Positions 36,747 through 50,886 of a DNA stretch of 64,000 nucleotides are shown here, one piece after another. The position numbers and the translations under genes were made by a program. Each line of letters begins with the position of its first letter. Position 1 is the first letter of the stretch. Origin of the DNA: Callaeas wilsoni (Eukaryota > Chordata > Aves > Passeriformes > Callaeidae); the NCBI GenBank assembly GCA_013398955.1, contig VWPU01002055.1, positions 1 through 64,000 of the forward strand. Direction: 5' to 3'. The notes beneath the pieces are model-generated. The model was not told where the DNA came from. It ran no database searches and saw only the letters and a program-made list of their open reading frames with translations.

Positions 36747-39615
36747 TAAATATTTACTTGACAGACGTAGTTTAGATATTAAAAGCTAACCAAAATAAGA
36801 TATTTATTTGACATGTAACTTCTGTCTTACTTGTCTTTACTCTTAAAAAAAAATGCAGAACATTAAGAGTAAACAATTATTATTTGATCATCAAAATAAA
36901 TTCGATTCTCTACATATCAAAATAGTAATATAAAATTCTGGAGAGATTTAGCAAAAAAGTAATATTTGCCAAATATTCAATGAAAGGATAAGTTGATACA
37001 TATTCTATATTAACAATACATGAAATTTTATAAGATATTACGAAATCTGTATCAGAAAGCATTCATTTTCATCAGCTTAGACATACTTCAATTTTACCTT
37101 CTCTTTTCAAGTAAATCTTGTATTAGTAAAGCTTTAGCATAACAATATCTACACGGATGACAGAAGAAGGAGAAGCCTCCCTGAGTAAGCGTCTCCATTA
37201 CAGCGCTTACTTTAGCAGAGATACGTGATCAGTTGGCATATTAAGCTCTTCTCTCACTGGTCACATTCAAGTATGATTGATGCTCTAAGACAATTTTGGA
37301 ATCTTGGAATCAGAACCATCTTACTTTCTTTCTGAAGAAGGAATATCTTCCAAATTTCCAGGTTCTGACATTGGAAATACAGTTTCATGAGTCTTCAATA
37401 AAGCCCTTTAGTTATTACCTTCAATATCTCATAACCACTCCTATCTTGTTCTATTATAATAGATTGGTTCCTGAAAGTTATTTCTAGTTAACTTTTTGCT
37501 TTTTACTTCAGCCTAACTGCTTCATTTTGACCTTCAGACTAAAAAATAATGCATAAAAGGATGCATCTATCAATCTTTTCTCTTATCAAAAGGATAAATG
37601 CATGAAAGTTAAAAATTGAAACTTTTTTTAATATTTCTGTTTTTGAAAGAGTTTAAAGCTTTTCTATACAGAAGTAACATTAAGTGATGAACACAAGAAA
37701 GTAGTGGCTTTGCTTCTGATTCTCTACCATTTATATCCCTTACTTTTTCTGACTATTTAATATTTAAATAAATATCCATGTCATATGGAATCTGAGACCT
37801 GCTTATTTCAAGTAATTGTCCCACTATGAAAGTGAATGTATTTTACTATTTTTGAGATCTAAATAAGAACTGTTAGGGCACTTAGTAAGTATGATCTTTC
37901 TAAATAGTTAATGGTAAGGAATGAGCTAAAACTCAAGACATTTTTAGTTTTTAAACTGCTTACATACCTTGTGAATCCTTTAACTCCCTGACAGTGTCAA
38001 GATTTAAATGGACCACCACTTGTTAAAAATGTAAAAAACCTATAATTAGTATCATGTTCACCAAAGTAGGCCACTCCTTTTTCTTAATTTTTGTATTTAA
38101 TAGAACATCCATGTAAGCAAATGGTTTTGTTTGATCTAATTGTCCTTAGAAAAACAGGCTGTGATACAGGTTACCAATGCTATACTCAAATGTTGAGTGC
38201 ACTGGTGAATTATCTGAATATCTTATTATAGCAAGTTAAGATATGTATGAATGCATTGATTTTCTTATTTTACTATCATCTTAATTAGAAACATGGTATA
38301 TTTCAAAGAAATAAATGTCCCTTTCTTTTTTGATGCACATAAAATTGCCACTGATTTATTAGTAATTTGACATAACAAAATTAACGCAGGAAGCTTCGTA
38401 ACAACAGCATGAAAATAGATGTGCTATTTGGTATTGAGGATATCCATTTGTGCAGCATTCATCACTCTCCTATTTGCACATTGTTCAGCTCTGCAGTTCA
38501 GGCATTAGTTACGCAAAGATTCTTGAAAACGTTTTGGTTTAAATTCTGTATTTTTAAGAAAATATTGTAGGATACTTTCTGAACACATAAAAGAAAATAT
38601 GTCAACACTGTTTTCCTGGACTTCTTGTCCACCCTACTAGCTTCCCCTAACAGTTCCATCTCCACATATAGATGTGTAAACTGCTCCAAGTATGAGTTTA
38701 TTTTCCCTATTTTATTCTATTTGCCTATTTGTTTTTTCTCAGCTTAGTAAGTCACCAGGAAGCGGCAGCATACGTAACGTGGATCAGCTCCTGTCAACTA
38801 CTTTTCCAGACATATTTGATCCTTCTAGCGAAGTTCCAGGCTTCGCAATCTTGGAAGTGTTCTTCTGATGCAATTCAAAACATCCTTTCCATCATGCTGC
38901 TCCAAGCGTTCAACTGGCTGTCATGACAGTGACAGTTGTTTATCCCCTAACCCTGCCACCTTTCCTTAACTATTCTTCAAAGCCATTTGGGGAAAATTCA
39001 CACACTAAAACAGACATGTTAAAGACTCCAAAATCTTTTCTCTAGAGCTAACTACATATACTGAGTGTTGTTAAATGAGAACAAACAAGTTAAAATACTG
39101 GGAAGAGACAACATACATCAGTATTTCAGTATTTTCTGTCTTGTACCAAATACTCTCCTGGTTTCTAGTCTTGTACTGACAGATTCTTCACTGAATTTCC
39201 CCCCTCTCCCCCCAAAAAATGAAGTATTTTATATCTAGTATATTTTTTTTTTGGTTTAAATTTCTGAGATGGAAGAATAGAGGCTTCCTTTTGCTGTGAG
39301 AATAAAGATTTTTCTAGGTCTCTAGAACAGCTGTAGGAATGAGAGATTGTAAAATCAGTTTTCATTGCATACGAAACACCAAATAGATGAAATATTTGAA
39401 GACAGCATTTTTGTTAGCGATGAATAACTTCCAATGAATAATTTAATGAGCAAATTGGGCCAATTTTTCTACTTTCACAATATACACAAGCAGATCACAA
39501 TTTTCTCATTAGCTGAGATAATTTGCCAAATTCTTGTAAGTTGTACTTGTAACTGAATATTGATTGTGAAGGGATCTCTTCAAGCCTTTCACAGAGGAGT
39601 TGCTTTTTGTTTGTG
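36747..39615. other. Unique AT-rich DNA, no gene recognised
   Basis: There are only short frames (61-66 codons) without domains. A 12-bp palindrome CTGTCATGACAG lies at 38,918-38,929, itself flanked by AACTG and CAGTT. No transposon was recognised. Confidence 0.55.
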
Positions 39616-39690
39616 AGATAGCTCAGAAGGTAAAGCTTCTGCACTGAATGGATGAGTGCGTAAGCATTTCTGGCAAAATCATGAATGTGG
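39612..39690 (+). repeat. Possible tRNA-derived (SINE-like) remnant
   Basis: TAGCTCAGAAGG at 39,619-39,630 fits the Pol III A-box and tRNA D-arm pattern, and AAGC about 5 bases later can pair three of four positions with GCTC. No clear B-box (GGTTCGA-type) follows at the expected 30-60 bases, and the anticodon stem does not pair. It is therefore not a working tRNA gene. It could be an old SINE head or chance. Confidence 0.25.
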
Positions 39691-39699
39691 ACTTCAATT

Positions 39700-42600
39700 T
39701 TGTTTTGTACGTATTTTTATGGAAAAAACATTGCATTTCACCTTCTTTGAACTTTATGTTTTGGAAAAATCAGTGGTACACTGCATACCACAGAAACAAA
39801 AAAACCGCCAGTAAGCGCATCAAATGAACCTCCAACATCTGATTTCTATTTCCTTTCTTTAAAGTTATGTTGGTTTTTTAAAAGCAATACAGATGCAAAG
39901 AAAATTAAAAGCTGACGAATCACACCCAGTCTCGTGGTTCTCCAAGTTGTATTTTATAAACGGTATTGGCATAATACAAAGTCCTGACACTGCAGAAGGT
40001 TTTCCATAGATAATTATATTATAAAGGAATTTTTATTTTTTTAATCCCAGATGTTTTTGATGAGGGCAGCTTCATACAATAGTTTTTTGTTGAGATAGGA
40101 CATAAAAATATTAATCATGAAAACAAACCAACACTGAGCAGTATAAGCATGGAATGAATTCAGAACTGACAGATGTCAAATCAGATGTCATCATCAAGAT
40201 CAACATCTTTAACTGGCTTAATTAAATTACCAGAACTAGACAATGTTATGTGCATTTTTCATCAATAACTTGTTACAAAATACAGTGTTAGAAGCAGACT
40301 AGAAAAGAAATAATGAATGATTAAAATAAATTATGAACAAGAAATGATTAGCAAAGAATATACAGAATGCATATTAAGTATAAGTGCCCATGCCCTGGAA
40401 AGCAGTGATCTTCTGATCCAGTCTAAGGCAAATCAGCATGCCTAACACTGTGGCAAAAAGGTATATTTTTTAAAAAATATATTAAAAAGGATATGCTTAG
40501 ACTTAATCAGTGCATAAAATTTGTGAACACTAGCACAACAATACTGTATGCATAACAATATTAGTATCTTATATCTAGTTAAATCAAAAAGAATCTCACA
40601 AAGGCAATTGAGGATGGAAAAAAATGCCTTAGAATGAGAGAAAGGAAATATTAAAGAGCTAACTTATTCAGACTATTAAAACCCAGAAAACCAGTTGTTT
40701 TCTTTCATAAACAAATAAATACTGCCTGTATGTCAAAGAGGATTTTAGTCTGTTTAAGGTAAAATCATCTTCTTGGAAACATAAGCCTGGGTAACACAGA
40801 GTCTCAATTACTTAGAGAACCCTGCACAGAAAGCACTGATACCACTAACCACAACAGTAGTGTGATCAGAAACAAAATATTTTCTGCAAGAGTCAGCACC
40901 AGTGTACACTTCCATATGATCTTAGGGAATAAATTTTAGGTTGGGATCTGACCGCTGTCCCATTCTGACTTCATTGGAAGAGGAGGAAGAGATACAGAGG
41001 TGATGTCTTCTGGAGACACTAGGTTGGAATTTCTTGTCAGAGAGACACCCACATGATTTCCCCAGGAGCTGTTGATGTATTACTGTATACCGACGGCCAC
41101 GAATTCCAGTTCTTTACAGGAAATTCAGAGATATTGAATGAAATTCAAAGATAACAGCTGGCTTAAGAGACAACAGAACTGTGATTATATGGCTCTGTGC
41201 TTATAATACTAATGCTTTCAAGGCTTGAACAGAAATAATTCTAACCAAGATATCTAGCTACAATCAGTTGAAAGTTGAATGTAAAGCATAAACTTCAAAA
41301 TAAAAATAGTTGACCATTGGATCAAAGTACTGAAAAATTAGATTCTCTGCCCCTTCTTGTACTCAAAACAAGACTGGGTACTCCTCTGGAAAATATATTT
41401 GGGCACCTACACTATGCTTTTGTGAAAAACAAGCTATTATGCTAAGTTCTGTGGCATGAAAGTGCCATCTAAGAAAGCAGATAGACTACCTGGCCATTAA
41501 ATATGAGAGGTTAAACATGAGCAATCTATTAACTTGATTTCACTGCCACCAACCCCATTCATTCTCATGCCGTAGGTTATGTTCCTGACCTTGGTACTTC
41601 CACAGTAAGATCAGAGTTGTGCATGAGTGTGAATCTGACCTCTGCCCGCCAACGAATCACATGGAATAAAGCCAAGTCATCACCGGAGCTAAGACTAACT
41701 TCCATACTATACTTTCCAATCCTCTGTATCCACCCAGATTCCACAGAAAGAGCAGTACAAACAAAACACAACTACTTTTTTGGTTTCAGTTCCTTAATAC
41801 ACAATAATTTCTTATACTACATGGTCAGATCTAATTATATGATAGATCTGCTTATACATCTAAATAAATGGGCAGAGGATTTCTTTGGACAGGCAAATAA
41901 AATGCTGATTCCACTGGATGTTGTTGTTTAATCATTTCTGATTTCCGATTTTGCAATGTCTTCATCTGTTGATGCATCTTTAACAGAGTAATAAAATCGA
42001 GTTCTAAAAGTAATGAGCTGCTATAACATTACATAAATCTCCTGCACCATCACCTTTTCTGCGTATATATGTTGAGAAGAACATAGAGAAAGCATCTGTC
42101 AATAGCTGTAAGCCAATCTTAAATAAAAATCTGCAACTTACTAGCTGTGGTAATCAGGCACTCCAAGAAAAATATAAATCAATAACGGATGCAGTCCATA
42201 ATTTAACTAATAAATAAGTTTCTATATTCAAAAATGTAACTTGAATGACTACTGTGTAATAGAAATAGATACCTTATCTTTAATTTTGCCAATCCAGCTT
42301 GTTATCACAAAGTCAAAGGGTAGGTCTGTCTGGATGCCAGACAACATATAGATATCGCTAAGATTAGTCTGACTTTATTGAAACTTCTCTACTCTGCTCT
42401 TGGACAAGACAATAATGTTACTAAAAGTGTCACTAGAAGAAGATCAAAAGTGACAATAAGATGTAGAAAACACAAAGATACTGGGAGCAACTGTCATCAT
42501 GCAGTTGGTGTTTGGAATATTTGACACAGAAAAAGAAACCAATGAGAAATGGGAAAAAAAATCAAGAACAACTTCTTAAGGGAAGTACTCTTCAGTTTTG

Positions 42601-45600
42601 TGGGAATGGCTTTAAACTAGCTCTCATGACAACAAAGCAAGTTTTAAAAACAGTCTCCCTTAAAGCCAGATTCTAGGGGTAGATAAGAAATTTCATCTCA
42701 ATCGTAGAAGGGAGAAGCTTTAGAAGAGCAGTATATGAGTTTATTGTTGACAGACTAAAAGGAAGAGTCCAGGACAGGCAGAGTTCATAGACAACAAAGT
42801 AAAGTGGTTAAAACATGAGTATTCCAAGCTGGACTTTTCTGAAGAGGGATTATTACATGTTCTGTAGCCACGGAACCAGAACAGCATGAATGACCAAAAC
42901 CAAAGTCACCCAGAATGGCTTACAGGAGTTGAATACAAACCACATATACAGGCCTGGACACACCAACACAAGTCCTATTTGCCACCAGAATAATTAGATT
43001 GTATAGCCATTTGCAATAATTCTAGCTAGTGAGGTAATAAGATACATGTCTTGCATCAAACACTAGTAGTTTATCAGCCAGGAAGTACATGATGAAGTAG
43101 ATGACACAGCTGATGAGAAAGAATCAGCTGTCAGAAAAAGTAAGGTTGGCTAACAACAATGACAAAAAAAAATTAAACCTGACTCAGCTACCTGGAAAAT
43201 CGTAATGTATGAATGAAGGTTCTCAAGGAAGTCATTATAGATTAATGAAAAACTCCTTCCTAAAAAAACCCCCAATGCATAGCTGTTGCAGTGTAAAAAA
43301 GAAAAAAAAAAAAAAAAAAAAAAAAAATTTCCCTGTTTCTTGTAGCAAGCGTTTGCTAGAAAATATAATCAGCTTCCAGGATTCCTGATGTTTTTTTGAG
43401 CTATTGCTTTGTCAACGATTCCATTAAAACTAAATTCAGATCTTATGTCTCACCTGTGGTTTCTGTGCATGTCATACATATGGCTACATACTATCCATAA
43501 GAACGTGTCATTGCTGTATTCTGTATTAGCAAGGACAACCCTGAAGCACATCTGCAAAAAGTCTTACTTAATATAGACAAGAACACCTTCAATCCCATTC
43601 TCTTTCTGCCTGCTATTTTACAGCTGTCCTTCCTATATTTGGTTTAATTTTACTTGGTGCTTTCTGGCAGGTGGAGTTCTTGTTTCTATCCAGTGTGTAG
43701 TACAATCATTGACCACTCAAGTGGAAGAGATTCTTTGTCAGAGAAGAATTTTGAAAAAGGGGAAAGAGTTTAGGGTTCATCTCCTTCAGTAAGAAGGGGC
43801 AGAATTAACTTGAAATGCTTCACATAACAGGATACAGAACCCCCAAAAGGCAGACATCTTAACCTCCAAGAGAATAAAATTGTACTACTCAAAGGAAAAC
43901 TAATACAACTTTTTTAAAAAGAAGAACAGAAAATACTTACTTTTTCAAAGTAGTTAAAATGAGAAAGTTCAGACATCACAAGAGTAGCTTCTCTTATAAC
44001 AACTTATTTCCTCACCTTTAATTTTGTGCTATTACAATTTGCTCATCAGAAACTACCAAAGTGCATTCCAGCCTAAAGTCAAGTGTCAGTTTTATACAGA
44101 TTTCCACAAAAATGACTTCAAGTGACATGTCACGAAATGTTAAATATACATGTTATCTGAAAAAAACCCAACAAACTAACACTTGAAAATGAAAGCAATA
44201 AAAATTCCAGCAGTACTCCTGGAGAACTTTGAGTGCTATAAAGTAATCTTGAGATGAATTGAATTATTCTTGTTCTACATGATAGATAATTTAGCATATG
44301 CATTAAAAGTGATAATGATCAGAAATGTGATTCCACAAAATTGACATTTATGAATGTGTGGTTTCTGAGTGATAAGAAGAAACTTTGCATTTGCTGAAGA
44401 AATGAATATTTGAACTTCAGTTTTAAATCTATATAAGGCATAATGATATTTAAAAAATAATAATGTTCAGGAATTTATGCAATTCCTACTTTGTACAAAA
44501 AAGAACATCATTATCTAGTATTATAGATGGAATAGTTGAGATAAAGTCCTGAAAAATTCATTATGCAAAGTCCATTGGTAGTGCTGGAAATGGAGCCAGG
44601 CTCTGGTGAATTGTTTAACAGCAATTATTATTATTGTGAAGATGTTGGCAAAAACAGTGAAAATAAAGTCCAGCTTTGATGTTTTATGATTTGTGTTAAT
44701 ATAAAGGGTTTATCTTTTTACTTTTGATTTCCCACAGATAAAAAGATGAAGAGTTGAACAGACATACAGTACGGATCGACACTGAATTAAAAATGACAAA
44801 TTACTTGCATATGGGAGAGAAGTTTGCTTCTCCTCTGTTGTCTCCCTATGCCTGTCTACCCATAACAGAAAAAAATTGGGATTTTATTCATCTAGAAATA
44901 AAACCGATATTTATTGTGGAAAGCTACTACAAGATTGCCTGTCTTAGAAAGTTAGTAATTAAAAAAGTGCCATTTCTATGTCATATAATGGTAAAAAGTA
45001 CCAGACAAATGAAAAATAACAATTAGAACATTGAGCACATCTGCAGGTTGAATGTGGCTGGAAATGTTCACAGTACAGTCAAGCAAACTAACATTACAGT
45101 GGAAGAAAATGTAATGGACAATAATAATTACCCCATTATTTGATAAAGTCAACAGTAACAACTGGTATTCTCCTTAAGATTTATCTATGATGTAACACTA
45201 ATGTTCTACCTCCTTGGTCTCAGGTAGGCATAGGTGGGAAAGAAGTAGAAACAACAAATGTTGTCAAACAAACTATTCAGACTAGTGGATATCCTAATAA
45301 ACAATTACTTGCATACTTTGGCTATATATTGTGAAGTACATTTATTTCTGCAGACAAATGCAGAAATGCACATTTAGCAAGTACAAAAGATGCACTCTAA
45401 GGCAGGTATTTTAGCTACTGCCAACTGAACAGAACAATGAACTTAGAAAGCCATCTGTCTTCTGAAAAGGTCATTCATTTCTAGAGGTTTTGAAATGTGG
45501 ATAGCAGAAGATCTTGGAGAAGCATGAACAGATTTTTAGAAATAGTGATGAAAACAAGAACATGTTTTAAAAGTAGATTCAAAGTCTTCAAAAAGATTTT

Positions 45601-47799
45601 TCGTGTAAGAACTTAAGAGATCTTGACAAACATATAACCAGAAATAGAATATAGATATGGATCTTTGGTACTTTCATCGATTAGAGATTATTACCACACT
45701 TTATGAAAAGCTTTTTTTTCCCCTTTCAATAATACTTTCAATAGAAAAGCATGCTTTCTAATTATGGTGTTTCAGGTCACATCCTTATTTTTTCTTCTTT
45801 CTGAGCTATAGTTTCAGTTTTGTTCCCCCAGCAAAAAATTTGTGGTCATATGATAAACTGCAAGGAACAGATAGCAAAAGCAGGGAATCTATCATAGTAC
45901 AGAAGTAATGGCACTGTCCATAAGATATTACAAATTTCTCAAATTAACTATTCACACATTATACTAGATTTTAATTATTCAAATACATGACAAATTGCAG
46001 AAAGCACTGTATTAATAAGACACTAAGTGCAATAGTGACTGCCATTTTGCCAGAACTGTTATTTGTATATACACACCAATAAAATAAAAATTTCAGTAAG
46101 AAAATACTTTTTGAACTGGTAAAATTGAAATGCAAGATACTTTATCTGAGAAAAAATAAAGTAGTGCAGCCACTCCTCACAGTCTGAATTGCAATGATAT
46201 TGTAGGCTCCTTTAAGTTTTGTTTAGTAAGTTGTTTTACTTAAGTGATGTTATAAAGATCTTTATTTACTCTATAAAGATTTCATCATGGATCTTTATCA
46301 ACCATTAACCTAAGCAGGAGGTGTATAGTACAGAGGCTGAGGTCCTTCTCATTCACTTAGTTTAAACAATTAAAAATCATTTTTAAGGGAATATGCCCAT
46401 TTCTTGGTCAATATTCTGACATAAATTACAGAATGTGAATCTGATTAAAAGTGCTGAATGAAAAGTCTAATGCTAAGAACAGTCATGGAATTTTCATTCA
46501 TTAGAAAAAGAGGAACTAAATTAGAAATATATGCTCTATCTCACCAATTCTTTTTTTGAGGAAAATGCCTACTAGGTATTCATGTAGCTTGGGAATCAGA
46601 AGCCATTAAAGTGTACAGGGCCTGCCTTTGAAATTTGGCATGGAATAGGAGAAAAATCTCCTTTTATCTTGAAATACATATTCCTACTGAGAAATACAAA
46701 GGATGGAGGACAAAGAGAAGAGCAGGTTGATAGCTCTGAGAACAGACCTTCCTCCTTTTTCCTTTCCCTCCAGAAAACAGAGTTTTGACCTTCTCTAGGC
46801 TAGACTCAAGAAACTTAGTCATAACTAATAGTACGCGAGAAGTTATTATATCAAGAATACCTTTAATGTAAACCGTCCATAGAAATTTTGACATAGTTTT
46901 TTAAAAAAATGTAATTTTTTTTTTTAGTGAAAACGTATAATAGTAAAGATGTTTATACTTTCTTTGAGTTTCGTGGGAAAATCACCTTACAATCCTAGAA
47001 TATGTATATTCTTCTGTACATTTGGAATTTATTTGGTTTCACCCTGCTTCAGAAAAGACAATCTAAAATAAACACAAGTTCTAAGCAAAAACATATCAGG
47101 TTTACCTTGCCTGGGAGTGCCAAGTGTGCAGCGAGTTTAAAATAAAGAAGTAGGAATAAAATAAATCTTATAGATTATGTTTGTAAATGGCAGCTTAAAT
47201 TTTAAGTTCCTTGGACATTTTCTCTGGCCTACATGCAATGCTCTTCTACGATTACTTTTTGTATGTTAGTACTTAGTGTAGTTAGATTACTTAGTAATAG
47301 GAACACTGGACTAAAATAACTTGTTTGCATTGAGGAAAATTTCGTATATTGTTATTTCTAAGAATAAGGCTGCTAGTACATCACAAGCATTAATGCAACC
47401 AAAAATTCAATTACAAATACAAATATGGGTAATGAAAAAGCAACAAAAATTAGAAAAAGAATGGTGTGGATGAGAATGAACACTTTACTCAAACCCAGTC
47501 TTGAAGTCAAAAGGCAAGCATAAGAGAAGCACACAGAGTCTGCAAGTGGAAGTCACTTTCCTGATTATGCCCAGCCCACAAAAATCAATCAAAATTCCTT
47601 TTATACAGTGCTCAGTATTGAAAGCAGTAATGAAAAGATAAAGAGGATCATGATGGAAGGAAATTTGTAATTCTGATCTGAAGGTCAAACTTTTAAAAAT
47701 TGTTATTGAAAAGAGTATTCCAATTTTTCTGTTAACATCTATATTAATAGATAAGGAACATAAATATTGCAAATAGTTTTCAGTGTTTACTTACTGGAA
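39700..47799. other. Unique AT-rich DNA, no gene recognised
   Basis: About 8 kb with only short frames (up to 104 codons, + 41,617-41,931) that match nothing I know. Items are a 20-bp AT palindrome at 40,462-40,481, a poly-A tract at 43,295-43,327 and a 14-bp palindrome at 46,252-46,265. Nothing else can be supported. Confidence 0.55.
43295..43327. repeat. Poly-A tract with one G
   Basis: Six adenines, a G at 43,301, then 26 adenines. No retrocopy body was recognised upstream on the + strand. Confidence 0.95.
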
Positions 47800-47862
47800 G
47801 CATAGAATGGTTTGGGCTGGAAGGCACCTTAAAGATCATCTAGCTCCAATCCCCGAGTACTG
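47800..47862 (-). mobile_element. CR1 LINE 3' terminal fragment
   Basis: CATAGAATGGTTTGGGCTGG followed by AAGGCACCTTAAAGATCATC and CTCCAATCCCC is the reverse complement of the final segment of a typical avian CR1, including its terminal CATAGAAT unit. About 60 bases can be followed before the similarity fades. This is a very short, 5'-truncated copy. Confidence 0.88.
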
Positions 47863-50379
47863 TAGACTGATTTTGCTTTCAAGAAGTTTTCAAACTTTTA
47901 TAGTTATAATTCCATAAAATGGATAGTCTAGTCCATAAAAAAATCCTGATTATAGAAATTAATAGGATATTATTGCAGAAAGATTTTTCCGTATTTTACA
48001 TTTGGTCCTAAAATTTATCGTATTGTAAATTTAAAATATTCTGCCTTTCTTTAAGGATAATTGAGTCTTTGTTGAAAAGTTTCTAATAAAATATCAAACA
48101 TAAAAGAAGCCAACATCCACTCTTTTCTAGCTCTGCTGCTTCTTTATGAAAAATGCAAATTTTCTTGGATCTTATTCATCTTTGAGTCACTGCTCTTAAA
48201 CCAGTGCTTCTCAACCATTTTTCTAGTGAGATCAACTGTGTATTTTCACAGTCTGTAGGATGCAGTCCCTCTCAATCAAATGGTGTCAGTGGATAAAGGA
48301 AGGTGCCTTCCTTAATAAAGAGAACTGAAAACTATGTTTACACCCAGGTCAGGACATCAGACATGACTGTAAACGGGAAAAATTGTAAATAGAGAAGTAA
48401 TAAGGAATAGCCCTATAGATGTCTGGAACATCTTCCGTGGCAAAAGGAGGTTAATTGCATTTTGCCTATTCCTTCTTTTATCCATCTCTTTTTATTTATT
48501 TTTCATTGATACGGAAAAGTTTCTAAAGTGTGACGATTATTTTTGGTTTGTTTTTTTTTTCCTCATTGCAACACAATTTGGCTAAATTTAATTTAATTTA
48601 TTTTTAACCTTATTTTTAAAAATAATTTTTAAGTTTATTTTTAATTAAAAACATTAAATATAAAATATTTCAAAGGAATATTTAGCTGAACTTTCATATG
48701 AAGATCCCATAGTGGAAATCCTAAACTATTCCAGACCTTATTAGTCCTCAAAAAACATTTTTTCCATTACACAGATAAAATCATATTTCAATTCTATACC
48801 AGTATTTCTCATCTCATCCCCAATATAAATAAAAAAATTACTACCTTCCTTGTAGAAACTCCTTATTTATCAGAAAACTATTTTTGCAACCCTTTCATCT
48901 TCTTTTATCTGAAGTAAGATTTTCTTTCATGTCCTTCTCTTAAGACATACTTTCTGACCTCTAATCTTTCATTATGAACACAGGAAGTGCTCCATAAATA
49001 CTAAGTACTCCTACTCATCAGATAAAACAATTTTTTCTTTTTTACTTATGCTGAATATTTAGTAACTGGAGGATTCCTTTATGTCAAGGGAATGTCATGC
49101 TATTCAGAGAAATTCTGGTGTACTGAAAACGTCCAAATAACACCATGATTTTCACCATTGACACCAAACACCATATACAATTAAGCACCCATTATTCCCC
49201 TTGAATACAGAAGATTCTTTTCTTATCTCATATTATTTTTATTGCTTTAAATTGGTTTACTCACTAAAAATATGCCACAATTTTCAGCTGTGGGAGTTGA
49301 CTTAATAATTTGATTATTCTTTAAAAAAAGAAAAGAAAAAGCATTATATGATCCCACAGCTTCTTAATTATGGTTCTACTATTATATTTTTAGAAGAAGG
49401 AAAGATGGTGAATTGTTTTGATATGATACTTTGTTAAATATCTGTATTTAAAAATAGAACCTGGGCTGACTGGCTTCAATTAAGTCTCCACAGGAAGTAG
49501 ACACAAAATAATAGAGAAAATACTACTTGCTTTATGTCCAAGATCATACAAAGCCTATATGCAGGCAAAATGCCTGTGCTCATGCAGAGAATCTTGCAGA
49601 ACTAGGACTTAAATTAATGACTGAGACTCAGAGTTCAAAACAATGAACAATTGCTTTTATTGTACTTCTAGTGTTATAAGATGGAAGAGAAAAATACTTA
49701 AAAAATGAAAATGACTTTTTAAACAATGTACTGTCCTGAAATACAATAGATCAGAGTAGCGAGTGAGCTGTGGAAAGAACTGCAGGGAGATAGGAGGGCA
49801 CTGCGTTTTCCATATTACTATCAAAAGGAAATCCTCAGAATCCTGTTGAGGAGAGGGTGAACGGAGAGAGAATGTTTCCTGTGAACATATATTCACAAGG
49901 AACTCTAGACTTCACACAAGCTCTGATAAAACACTCTTTATCCTCCACTCTGCAAACAAAACCTACTACTAATACAGTTCAGAATCAAGATGCTATTCTT
50001 AGGAGTTTAAAACTTTTTTATATTTTCATGAGTTTTTACCATTTATATACCTATTATTCAGCATGTTAAGAATGAATCCTAACCCAACATCATTGTTAAC
50101 ACTGGTGAAATTAGGTAGAGATATTCCTGAGCTGTAAATTTCAAGGGCAAATATGAATTTCCTTATTCCATGATCTCTTGTTTAGAGTTAATTGGAGCAG
50201 CAGGGGATCTCATTAAGGTTACACATCTAAGCCTGACTCCTTTTCTGCCACTTACTGTGCCCTAACATTACTAATTCTTTTAAATTTCATTGTTATGATC
50301 TTTGTTCTACAACTCCACAAGATACCAACTCTCTGCTTTTCATATTCCCCATACAGTTGCTTAACTCCCACTGCACCAC
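47863..50379. other. Unique AT-rich DNA; possible ancient hAT end
   Basis: No gene was recognised. A candidate DNA-transposon terminus lies at 48,202-48,222 and is listed separately. Around 48,585-48,660 the DNA is nearly pure A/T, with a 16-bp palindrome at 48,610-48,625. Confidence 0.55.
48202..48222 (+). mobile_element. Possible terminus of an ancient hAT (Charlie-like) DNA transposon
   Basis: CAGTGCTTCTCAACCATTTT closely resembles the CAGTGGTTCTCAACC-type terminal inverted repeat of hAT-Charlie elements in amniote genomes. About 80 further bases could belong to the element. I did not find the matching inverted terminus or an 8-bp target duplication, so the element may be truncated or the match may be chance. 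Confidence 0.35.
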
Positions 50380-50886
50380 CCAGTGCTGGGTCCAGTTCTG
50401 GGTCCCTCACTACAAGAAAGACACTGAGGTGCTGGAGCAAGTCCAGAGAAGGGCAAGGAACTGGTGAAGGGTGTGGAGCACAAGCCTTGTGGGGAGTGGC
50501 TGAGGGAGTGGGGTTGTTTAGCCTGGAAAAAAGGAGGCTTAGGGGAGACCTTATTGCTCTGTACAACTGCGTGAAGGGAGGGTGTAGTGAGGTGGGAGTT
50601 AATCTCCTTTACCAGTTAAAAAGAGACAAGAGAAAAGGGCCTTAAGTAGCATCCAAACAGGTTTAGATTGAACATTAGGAAAAATGTCCTCACTGAAAGG
50701 GTGCTCCTGCATTGGAATAACTGTCCAGGGAAGCAGTGGAATCACCATCCCTGGAGATAATTAAAAGACATGGAGATATGGCACTTGGGGATATGGTTTA
50801 GAGGTGAACTTTGTACTGACGGGTCAATGATTGGACTTGAGGATCCCCAAAATCTTTTCCAATGTCAACAGTTCTATGATCTATAT
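50380..50886 (+). mobile_element. CR1 LINE, 3' end copy with ORF2 remnant
   Basis: The first part translates, from 50,387, as [20 protein letters not shown] and onward to a stop after RRARNW. This is the C-terminal end of CR1 ORF2, which encodes the endonuclease/reverse transcriptase. The reading then shifts frame: [19 protein letters not shown] appears near 50,510 in the frame of the 50,295-50,645 open reading frame. The 3' untranslated part follows and the copy ends with TTCTATGAT near 50,880, the typical CR1 tail. The frameshift and stop show it is dead. The open frames on both strands here (50,252-50,566 - and 50,295-50,645 +) are products of this repeat, not genes. Confidence 0.92.

Noticed and set aside
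40462..40481. 20-bp AT palindrome
   Set aside because: Pure A/T with T6 and A6 arms, expected by chance in this composition.
43295..43327. Poly-A tract as a retrocopy tail
   Set aside because: Upstream sequence is ordinary AT-rich DNA with no recognisable gene copy.
44754..45026. Open frame of 90 codons just after a CCCACAG acceptor-like site
   Set aside because: No donor consistent with the frame, no known domain, and a Lys/Ile-rich composition typical of AT-rich background.
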